The notes beneath the pieces are model-generated. The model saw only the letters and a program-made list of their open reading frames with translations, was not told the origin of the DNA and searched no databases. DNA of 64,000 nt, taken from the NCBI GenBank assembly GCA_951640165.1, contig OX621236.1, positions 26,094,948 to 26,158,947 on the forward strand, given 5' to 3'. Within the stretch, counting starts at the first letter, position 1. The number at the start of each line of letters is the position of its first letter. The stretch is from Pseudoips prasinana. Its lineage: Eukaryota; Arthropoda; Insecta; Lepidoptera; Nolidae. Made by a program: the position numbers and the translations under genes. Positions 56,201 to 64,000 of this stretch are shown here, in pieces.

Positions 56201-57278
56201 TTATTTATATTGGTCCACCAATTCGTACCAAATAAATAAATGTTTAAAATTCAACACTGTTAGAATTAGAACGAAATACATATGTAATTTGAATTACCTA
56301 TCAAAGTCAGCCAAACATCTAAATATAGCCACTGAAAAGATATTATCAAAGTATACTTCCTAACTGCCTTTTTTAAAAGTTGAAGCTGTGGGTAGTAAAA
56401 TACCCATTAATTCCGCAAAACACTCCTTTTCTGTAGATGTCCTATTTGGGAAATAATAACACTTAATAGCGAATAACAATATTGTAATGTATGTCGTTCT
56501 TATGACTGCCGCGCCTTTCCGGTGACAATGGGAGTCATATAATACAACTCCCATTATTACATGTTTCCTCTTCAATAGGGTTATCAAGCAAGTGTATCGC
56601 AGTGTTTCTGTTTCTATCCCCGTACAGGGCAACCACTTGTGTGGTCCACATACAAGTTATAACATAAATAGTGGAATGAACTTATGCCTCCTTCTCCCTT
56701 TTTTCATCGGACTACCTGGCGTCGTGAGGGTCTCCACCGCTTTTTTGTTGACCTCTCATTTAAGCGCTTTGCTTCCTCTTTCATCATACGCACGGCTAAT
56801 AAGTCGAACACCCTCCCGATCGACATGTTACTAGACTGACAAAATGGGTACATTAAAGGCTAGAGTAAACAGGCATCTTATGGGTACGCGCAGTCCACCT
56901 TTAATCACATCTTCACTTACCATCAGGTGAGGTCATCATCAAGCGCAAACCCGTACAGCATAAAAAAGCCTTTGTAACTTAATGTATTTAATATTTATTT
57001 CACTACCAATTTCCCAGGCAATAATACCAGCTGATCGTATGCCCTCCAGTTTCACAATGTTTATGATACAGGCCAGTCAAGCAAAAATGAAGTAATCTAC
57101 ATAGTCCTATATCAAGGATTGCCCGACCCGAAAATACAATAAACGGGTTTGCTAAATTCGACTTACTTTATGCCGGTGAAGCATTTTAAAAGCTGGACAA
57201 ATTTATAAAGAGGCTAATAATTTAAATAACAAATCTTGATATCTAATCAAAATACTACACATTTATTACTTAGATGAT
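56201..57278. other. Noncoding DNA
   Basis: Some mixed composition at 56,690-56,830 and a 90-codon minus-strand frame at 56,360-56,632 without recognisable domains. Nothing is called. Confidence 0.45.
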
Positions 57279-57945
57279 AATTAGTCATCATTGATTTGAT
57301 CATAATAAGTAAAAGCTTGAGAATAACCGAGCATAACTGAAAAGAGCCTAAGACATGACAACCCTGACGGCGGCACTAACCGAAATCCGGATCCTAATCG
57401 TGACAAAGCCGACATTCGACAGTTACTTCATTTATGACAGCCCTAATGTGAGAAAATCTATAGCAAAATCATTAATGAGTGTAGTAGTATCATATGCGCA
57501 TTGGAGTGTGAATGTGTAGTAGGTACTTAGTACTAAGACCATTAGGATCTGCACAAAAATACTAAGAGTTGCTCTTGCAATACTGAATACCTACTGGCTG
57601 GACTTATTTATAATTAGTCATCAATGGTTTGATCATAATAAGTAAAAGCTTGAGAATAACTGAGCATAACTGAAAAGAGCCTAAGACATGACAACCCTGA
57701 CGGCGGCACTAACCGAAATCCGGATCCTAATCGTGACAAAGCCGACATTCGACAGTTACTTCATTTATGACAGCCCTAATGTGAGGAAATCTATAGCAAA
57801 ATCATTAATGAGTGTAGTAGTCCCACATGCGCATTGGAGTGTGAATGTGTAGTAGGTACTTAGTACTAAGACCATTAGGATCTGCACAAAAATACTAAGA
57901 GTTGCTCTTGCAATACTGAATACCTACTGGCTGGACTTATTTATA
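57279..57945. repeat. 333-bp tandem duplication
   Basis: Two head-to-tail copies, 57,279-57,611 and 57,612-57,945, both begin near AATTAGTCATCA and end GGCTGGACTTATTTATAA. Only a handful of differences are visible, for example ATTGATTTG against AATGGTTTG and GTATCATATG against GTCCCACATG. The unit is moderately GC-rich in its middle (CCTGACGGCGGCACTAACCG) and unique elsewhere in the window. It has no coding frame. High identity implies recent duplication or gene conversion. Confidence 0.9.
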
Positions 57946-58220
57946 AAATTCTGCGAATGGTATATGAAGATGAATGAGTTCATGATGTTCTAATATAGGT
58001 AATTATAGTCAGTAAGTCAGCTTTTATTTTTAAATTGATGTGTTCATTCATAATAGTGAACTAAACACATGAATAAAGAAAACAAGGAAAATATTACACT
58101 TTTGTTTAATTATAATGTACTTGGGCAACTGAGCTTCACTCGTTGCGGTCATCAATAATCGAATTTTGGTGAGGAATTTCGGGTTGCCGACCACAAAGTA
58201 GGTATTTTGGTTAGTATTGA

Positions 58221-58411
58221 TAGGCCTAAGGAAATAAGAGTTATTGTCATTCTAAATAAAAGTGCTTTTTCTTTAATTAATTAATAAAATGTTCGCGTAT
58301 CTGTTTGTGTGGTTGATAGGCCTAAGGAAATAAGAGTTATAGTCATTCTAAATAACAGTGCTTTTTCTTTAATTAATAAATAAAGTGTTCGTCGTTCTGT
58401 TTATATGGTTT
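58221..58411. repeat. 96-bp tandem duplication
   Basis: TAGGCCTAAGGAAATAAGAG starts each copy (58,221 and 58,317). Both run through CAGTGCTTTTTCTTTAATTA-like sequence to a TGTTCG...CTGTTT end. Differences include single bases and a 4-base indel. Confidence 0.85.
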
Positions 58412-58580
58412 CAAACTTGCTACTTACATAACTTTACTCAGTTTCTGCCTAGTACCTATTCTTATACATTTTATTAACCTTCGAAAGAAGTAATGTATGG
58501 GTTTTTTAATGTTGTATGTAAATATGATACGTGATTTCTCCGTTTTTGTACCCTTTTAAAAATAATAAGTTTATAGTTAA

Positions 58581-58892
58581 TCTATACATATAATAAAATC
58601 GTAGGAAAGTCAAAACTGTACATTGAATATTTTTTAAAAATGATACTTGAGGCGTGATCTGCAATCGGTATCGAAGCCAAAAATGTAGTTTTTAGATTTT
58701 TGTCTGTTTGTCTGTATGTATGTCCGGGCTAAACTCAAAAAGTACTGCATGGATTTACTTCAAACTTTGCATGAATATTACTAAAAGGTCAGGTCAACAT
58801 ATAGGCTACATATTATCACGCTATCACCTACGGGGGAGGAGCTGTGATAATTTATAAAGTTTAACGCGGATGAATTCGCGGGGCACAGCTAG
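58581..58892 (+). mobile_element. Non-autonomous Helitron-type element, copy 3, complete
   Basis: It starts TCTATACATATAATAAAATC directly after A (58,580) and ends GGGCACAGCTAG directly before T (58,893), the A/T insertion site expected of Helitrons. It matches the 13.4 kb copy throughout (CTGTATGTATGTCCGGGCTA, ACATATTATCACGCTATCAC). The 3' subterminal stem has mutated to ACGCGGATGAATTCGCGG, still able to pair CGCGG partly with CGCG. No protein is encoded. Confidence 0.85.
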
Positions 58893-59989
58893 TATAATAA
58901 TAAAAACTTATTAAGCATGTACCTGCTTTAAATTCTGTGTTTCTTTAACACGAAATTTACGAAAACGAGTTTTCCGAAACAGTGATTAAGCCATGTCAGA
59001 AACTTTTTGGGTGGCTTGAACTGCTGTGACACTTCTTCGGTCCCAACACCACTGCCCATACGAATAATTAAAAAGTGAAAGCTTTAATGTCGATATAATC
59101 TGAAGTACTTACTAGGCTGCTCTCAATGATTGAATACTGAATACAACCACCACCAATTGCTTCGTATCATTCACAGTTTCAGTTATTTTATTATTATAAT
59201 CAGAATTTCCTCGGGCAAAATTACCTACATATTTATATTGGAAAATAAACTTCTTAAAGCTATTTACAACGTTGATGGAAAAGTTCTTTAAGACTAAAGC
59301 TCAAAGACTGTTTCATTCTTACAGTCACCTCTTTTTACCAAAAATAATGCCATGTTTAGCTATTTTAGTACTTACTGTATGATATTGTAAAAAAACGTTA
59401 CGCATGATGTTTATGAGACTTCCGTGGTAGATCCTCGCACAAGACAAATATTAGCGTTCATAAACATGTCTATTTCTCTTAGTATAGGTGTTTTCTATGA
59501 ATTGTATGAATATATTTACAAAAAAAAAAGTAAGCAAGTATTTATATCCGTTGTCTAGTATATATAGTACAGCCTTGTTTAGCATAGATGGCGCTGTGTT
59601 GTATTGTATGTATACAAAATTAGCAACTCTTTTATGAGGCAGTGTATACATGTTATTTATTACAAAATGAATTTATTTTACCTCTTCGTGGGTCTTCTTG
59701 TGAACTATAAAATGCCCCGCGTAGACGCTGTCGGTCGAGACTAAAACAGACGAAAGAGAACATTACTATTACATTAATGTTTACTCTGACATATAAAAGT
59801 CTTAAAATATTTTTTATTTCATTTGTCATGCAAAGGGAAAAATATATGTTTTTTAACAAAATCATACATTATAACACTCTAAGTAAACACTTTGTAGATA
59901 GTGAATACTAAAAACTCATCTTTCATTTTACGAAAGTTCAGAATTTGTGACACCCGGACGGATGCTGTTTATTTTTATAATGATTTCAG
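58893..59989. other. AT-rich noncoding DNA
   Basis: Nothing is supported in this interval. Short minus-strand frames of 66-70 codons are AT-driven. Confidence 0.5.
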
Positions 59990-60215
59990 AGATCATCATC
60001 TTGACTTTTCCTATTTATATTGGCGTCGGCTTCCATTCTACGCTAATGAGGAAATTTACCAGAAATATATTACCAATTTCTGTAACTACTCAAAAAGAAT
60101 CGAATATATTTAGCCAATTTAAGAGTTTGGCTCTTACAGGAGCTTCCTCCATTCTTCCCTATTTTCGGCTAGCACTTGGACTTTTTGATACGAACCTATT
60201 ACCAGCTGCCTAGAA
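59990..60215. mobile_element. LINE-derived fragment, old
   Basis: GATCATCATCTTGACTTTTC, CTATTTATATTGGCGTCGGC, TTCCATTCTACGCTAATGAG resembles the frequent lepidopteran LINE end with ATGTTGGGGTCGGCTTCCAG. Read on the minus strand, a broken frame gives residues such as RRMEADANINRKSQDDD. The plus-strand 88-codon frame is not considered real. Confidence 0.4.
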
Positions 60216-60827
60216 CTTCTTTTTTCTGTTACTTTCATGTCATGATTTTCTTTTGAAAGTTACGTGCGGGATCAATTGCCTGTATGACTACCTGTGAAGA
60301 TGATCAAACGTAGATCATACATGGATATGTTCTTATGATGAAAACCAGTACCTTTAGTTTAACATGCTCCAAAAGTGACTATACTTCATGCATCGAATCT
60401 TTGAGTGAGGACATCAGGCCACCGCACCGGCCATCTGGACCCCGTGCTTCGTATGGCCCGATCTCTGTGGTCAAACCGTACAAATACTGCTTAACCACAT
60501 AGCATGTGGAAGATTTACAATGACAATATATTTGCTTAAAAATATTTTCCTCTCTTCGTCGAAATGAATCGTAAGATGAAAACAAAAGCGGTATACCTAC
60601 AATACTATGAGTCACAGTTACGTTACACGTAAGCCCGACTATTATAACTCCTACACTTTATTTAAATTTACTTAAAGAGCATGCGATTATTTTGGCACAG
60701 CTTATAGCTTATAGTATGTAAATAGGTCAACCATAAACGATAACAGTTAATCACCTCTGTGTGTACAGATGCGTTTCTGTAGTCAATTTTAGCGATATTT
60801 GACAATAGAATACACGTATATTTGACG
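60216..60827. other. Noncoding DNA
   Basis: A GC-richer patch around 60,405-60,475 has a minus-strand 78-codon frame without recognisable features. Nothing is called. Confidence 0.45.
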
Positions 60828-61312
60828 GGGCCGTTGGTTTGGTTGGTAGATGCTTGCCTTACACGCCGCAGGTCGTGGATTCGATTCCACACAAAACAGA
60901 TATTTGTGTGCATGAACATATCTGTTTGTCTTGATCCTGGGTGTAATTATCTATACTTGTATGTATTACAAAATAAAAGTAATATACGTAGTATCTGTGA
61001 CTCACTATGGTAGGCAGCTGAAAATCAGCGTTGCAGTTGGGTTCTGGCTGTAACAGTGTGCTGAGCTGCCTACCAATTGAACACATGATATTTTAGCTAT
61101 GTGTGTTTCTTTATAATGCTTAGTTTTATGGTAGTATGTTAGTAAATATAAGATTTGTACAAACTTCATTACAATGTGTATGTGTTCAATAAAAACATTT
61201 TCTTTCTTCTTTCTTTCAATATCAATTATCTGGTTTCCATAGTACAAGCTTATACAGTATATACTGCTAAGTTTGGGATCAGATGGCCGTGTGTGAATAA
61301 TGTCCCGGGATA
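60828..61312 (+). mobile_element. Family B SINE split by a LINE tail
   Basis: Head and body lie at 60,828-60,996: GGGCCGTTGGTTTGGTTGGT, CGTGGATTCGATTCCACAC, GATATTTGTGTGCATGAACA, TAATATACGTAGTAT. The 3' part resumes at about 61,219-61,312 (TTATCTGGTTTCCATAGTAC, AAGTTTGGGATCAGATGGCC, AATGTCCCGGGATATTATAA). Between them is an insertion at 60,997-61,218. The uninterrupted order is seen at 46,083-46,297 and 3,869-4,176. Confidence 0.8.
60997..61218 (+). mobile_element. LINE 3' tail inserted in a SINE
   Basis: GGTAGGCAGCTGAAAATCAG, CGTTGCAGTTGGGTTCTGGC, TGTAACAGTGTGCTGAGCTG lead to GTGTTCAATAAAAACATTTT and a (CTTT)n end. An AATAAA-type signal and tetranucleotide tail mark a 5'-truncated non-LTR retrotransposon. 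The internal GGTAGGCAGCT and AGCTGCCTACC are inverses. The target duplication is not resolved beyond a few bases. Confidence 0.65.
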
Positions 61313-61905
61313 TTATAATTATATACAAACTATGCAAATCAAATTTGGTACTATATACTTATATTATTTTGCATCTATTAGGATTAATTATATTAATATG
61401 CACTTTATAAGAAAATTGCATACACATCAGCAAAATTTTATGGCGCCGACGGCTCGCGGCTTTTGTCTATGTAATAATATACAACGCATAGAATCATAGT
61501 CTAGTTTTATTTTGTACGCGTTTTTGAAAGCAGATATCACTACAAAAGAATGATACTTTGATCTATTGTTTGTAAGTCGATATCAAGTCGAGTGAACATT
61601 TCACAAGTAACATGATAAATCGATGCATTCGCCCACGTCACAATGCGGCAGAGAACGCACATCTGTGGCCCAAATACGAGCAAGGCCGATACATCCTTTT
61701 ATCAAACGTTGGATCCAATAACGGAACGAGCCGAGTATGGACACTATTGACACCTTTTGATACATCGATTACAAAAACAAAGGTGACAGAGAGCAAACCG
61801 CGACCTTTGGCTTGCAAAACAACATTGTTGCTTATATTACGTGCATTCACTCAATGCCTTTTATTTCCAAGCTTTTATATAGTCATTAAATTAGTTGGAC
61901 TGCCT
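61313..61905. other. Noncoding DNA
   Basis: AT-rich to about 61,600, then mixed composition to 61,830 with overlapping frames on both strands. The 169-codon plus frame from 61,612 runs on into the family D SINE, so at least its 3' half is not host coding. Confidence 0.45.
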
Positions 61906-62263
61906 CGTTGGTCGGTAAATATAGGTACGGTAGCGAGTTCAACTGCAGATAATGAGGTCCTGGGTTCGAATCCCGGGTCGGGCCAAAAAGTGATTTTGGG
62001 ACTTTTCCGTATAAAGAAATTTCTGGTCTGTCTGGGAGTTGGGTGTATTACACCCCCGTGCCTCGGAGAGCATGTAAAGCCGTCGGTCCTGTACTTGTGT
62101 TCTTTCCGGTCATGTCGCTAGTCGTCCCATCGGATCATGAGAGTGATGGAATAGACAGTGCCCCGTGTTTGCGCACACACTTGTGCACTATAGTATGTCC
62201 TGCGCAATTGGATATTCTCCATTGAAACTGGCCGCCGTGGCCTTAATTAGGTCGGAGGGACAT
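61906..62263 (+). mobile_element. Family D SINE, near-complete
   Basis: GACTGCCTCGTTGGTCGGTA, a 7-8 base extra AT insert, CTGGGTTCGAATCCCGGGTC (B box), ACACCCCCGTGCCTCGGAGA, GCGCACACACTTGTGCACTA, TCCTGCGCAATTGG, GGCCGCCGTGGCC, ending GGGACATTAAAAAAAC. It is closely related to the 23.0 kb copy but with an A-rich end in place of (TCA)n. No clear target duplication was identified. Confidence 0.85.
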
Positions 62264-62949
62264 TAAAAAAACAAAGATTAGTGTCGTAACTATCCCGCCT
62301 TACATAGCGAAATTGATGTGCAAAATGATGCATTCATTTTATGAATATACTATCTTAAATATAGTTTAAATCCTTTTATGAGGATTTACAAAGGTTTAAT
62401 GGATGGTTTGTCTTATATTGTCTATGCCGTAAAATGTCCGTGTTTTATGATTATGTCACAAAAGGTCGTTGCTCCGGGCGCACCTTCCGCACAGTTATAA
62501 ATACGGCGGCGTGTGTCGAACTTTTGACAAGCGTGTAAATAAACACGCGGGTAGGATACGGACGCTGCCACTCGCCGGCGCTGTGTTGCTGTCCACTCTA
62601 AAAGCTATAAAATGGCTTACGATGGTGTACTTATGCGATCCTATTAATACATGTTATATTCATAAATAAATAAATGAGTAACGCTGTGAGTTAATTGTTG
62701 ATAATTTAAATGGCAAAACTAAAAAAAAGAAGAGTAAAAATTTTGCATTCGCATATATATTAGTTTGAAAATAATATAATATTATTATATTATTGATAGG
62801 GTCTACTGTTGGAGTAAAGTTGATGACAGCTTCATCAAGTTAAACAATGCAACAGCATCAACTGTGACCTCATTATATTAGCCGTGCCGAGTAGTCGGTT
62901 TGTTCTAGAGTCAGAGTTTAATAAATAATAATATTATTAATAATAAATG
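62264..62949. other. Noncoding DNA with a GC-rich, TATA-containing patch
   Basis: The patch at 62,468-62,595 is GC-rich (CTCCGGGCGCACCTTCCGCA, GCCACTCGCCGGCGCTGTG) in AT-rich DNA. The rest is AT-rich with TATTA repeats and no gene. Confidence 0.45.
62496..62503 (+). promoter_or_regulatory. TATA box-like motif in a GC-rich patch
   Basis: TATAAATA sits between GCACAGT and CGGCGGCG, a textbook arrangement for a TATA-type promoter. The downstream plus-strand frame from 62,469 is unrecognised, and no initiator was decided. A single motif of this length is weak evidence. Confidence 0.25.
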
Positions 62950-63165
62950 TCTTTGGACAACTAACATACTGCCATAATATGATCCTAAAACTACGCAGAC
63001 CCTGTACATTAGCCACCATACAACTGATAAACATACTTATATATTTCTAAATACATACATGCATATTATAGATAAATTACACTCAGAACAATAAAAATAT
63101 AAGTAATAAGATTTGTCCTGGGGATGAATACCACGACGACCTCTGGCTTAATTGTCATTTGTTAG
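62950..63165 (-). mobile_element. Family B-like SINE, diverged
   Basis: On the plus strand: TTGGACAACTAACATACTGC, CATAATATGATCCTAAAACT, CATACAACTGATAAACATAC, then GATTTGTCCTGGGGATGAAT at the head side. It parallels the reverse of 47,713-47,965. The B box is decayed. Confidence 0.65.
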
Positions 63166-63219
63166 TTGTTTGAGTAAGTTAATAAAGGCTTTTTTTAAAC
63201 AGTTTAAACATGACTACGA

Positions 63220-64000
63220 ATTTGACACTAATCTTTTGCACTCCAACATAGGCAAAATATGCAGCTTTTATAAAACAATAACTTTTGTCAACTGTCTAAT
63301 AATCAAGTCACAAAGTAGTTAATGTCGCTATAAGCTTGCACTATGTATCGGCATTCTATTCAAGTATGTTCCTACTACCAATACTTATTGGTCGTACTGT
63401 ATAGTACGACCAATAAGTATTGGTAGTAGGAAAAACAAACATTAAGATCGTATGTTCTTAATGTTTTCTTATGCAACTTATAATCGATCTAAACGATACG
63501 ATATTAAACTTGACATTAATCTTTTCCACTCTTTTAGAACCTATTATGAAAACGTAGGCATAGCATACAGCGTTCCTAAAACAATAACCGTTGTCAGCTA
63601 TCTAATAATCAAGTAGGTAACGAAGTCATTAATGTCGCTATAAGCTTGCACTATCTATCGATATTCTATTCAAGTATGTCTCTACTACCAATACTTAGTA
63701 GCCGTACTATACGATCTTAATGTGTGCTTATGCAACTTATAAACGATCTAAACAATACGATATTAAACTTGACATTAATCTTTTCCACGCTATTAGAATC
63801 TATTATGAAAACGTAGGCCTACCATACAGCTTTTCTAATACAATACCTGTTGTTAACTAACTTATAATCAAGTCACAAAGTCATTAATGTCGCTATGAGC
63901 TTGCACTCTCTATCGAAATTATATTCAAGTATGTTCCTACTATCAATACTTATTGGTCGTACTATACGATCTTAATGTGTGCTTATGCAACTTGTAAACG
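63220..64000. repeat. Tandem array, about 259-bp period, open at window end
   Basis: Three units begin at about 63,223, 63,511 and 63,770 with TTGACATTAATCTTTTCCAC-like sequence and share TTAATGTCGCTATAAGCTTG, ATTCTATTCAAGTATGT and CTACCAATACTTA. Units 2 and 3 are 259 bases apart. Unit 1 is 288 bases long because of an extra inverted segment. The last unit is cut by the window edge, so this may be the start of a satellite array. No coding frame. Confidence 0.9.
63371..63430. repeat. Perfect 28-bp hairpin inside tandem unit 1
   Basis: CCTACTACCAATACTTATTG with GTCGTACT (63,371-63,398) pairs exactly with 63,403-63,430 around the loop GTAT. Units 2 and 3 have only the left arm equivalent, so the right arm is an added inverted copy. 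Confidence 0.85.

Noticed and set aside
57279..58411. CRISPR-like direct repeats
   Set aside because: There are two long tandem copies each, without spacers, in eukaryotic-type DNA.
59947..60213. 88-codon plus-strand ORF
   Set aside because: It starts with GTG and overlaps an old LINE-like fragment. Hydrophobicity reflects AT-rich codons.
61612..62121. 169-codon plus-strand ORF
   Set aside because: Its second half is translated SINE sequence, matching the 23.0 kb copy.

Overview
The window looks like nuclear DNA from a moth or butterfly (Lepidoptera). This rests on its repeat content, not on a recognised host gene. It is AT-rich and gene-poor, with spliced-gene signals but no bacterial-style operons. 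It is packed with short interspersed elements of the kinds common in lepidopteran genomes: tRNA-headed SINEs, Helitron-type elements ending in GCACAGCTAG, RTE LINE tails ending in ATG/ATC repeats, CR1/Jockey-type LINE tails, and TA-flanked miniature inverted-repeat elements (MITEs). No rRNA, functional tRNA or CRISPR array was seen.

The clearest genes are the two open frames of one apparently full-length non-LTR retrotransposon at about 39.84-44.45 kb. ORF1 (220 aa) has a coiled coil followed by an RRM-like and a C-terminal domain. ORF2 (1006 aa) has an APE-type endonuclease and a YADD reverse transcriptase. Both are uninterrupted. The best host-gene candidate is one coding exon at 19,372-19,860 (+): 163 codons from a well-placed ATG to a phase-0 GT splice donor, encoding a basic Ser/Lys/Pro-rich protein I do not recognise. 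A 108-aa minus-strand ORF at 14,691-15,017 is a weaker candidate.

Layout: 0-14 kb is noncoding DNA with two copies of one SINE (1.27 and 7.12 kb), several perfect hairpins, a GC-rich island with an E2F-like site (4.6 kb), MITEs, a LINE tail and a Helitron. 14-22 kb holds the two host-gene candidates and more SINEs. 22-33 kb is a dense graveyard: Helitron remnants, a SINE with a 13-bp target duplication beside a MITE, a 74-bp-arm inverted-repeat element, a 5'-truncated RTE LINE with 11-bp target duplications, two TA-flanked MITEs and a SINE split by another element. 33-45 kb holds further fragments and the intact LINE. 45-64 kb is mostly noncoding, with SINEs, a 333-bp tandem duplication, a 96-bp tandem duplication, a Helitron with resolvable ends, a SINE split by a LINE tail, and at the right edge a tandem array of about 259 bp period running out of the window.

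The genes visible do not form a pathway. The autonomous LINE could in principle mobilise only elements sharing its 3' end. The other families would depend on partners elsewhere in the genome. The region may be intergenic or lie inside long introns of a gene that includes the 19.4 kb exon. Family assignments rest on motif recognition by eye, not on database search.
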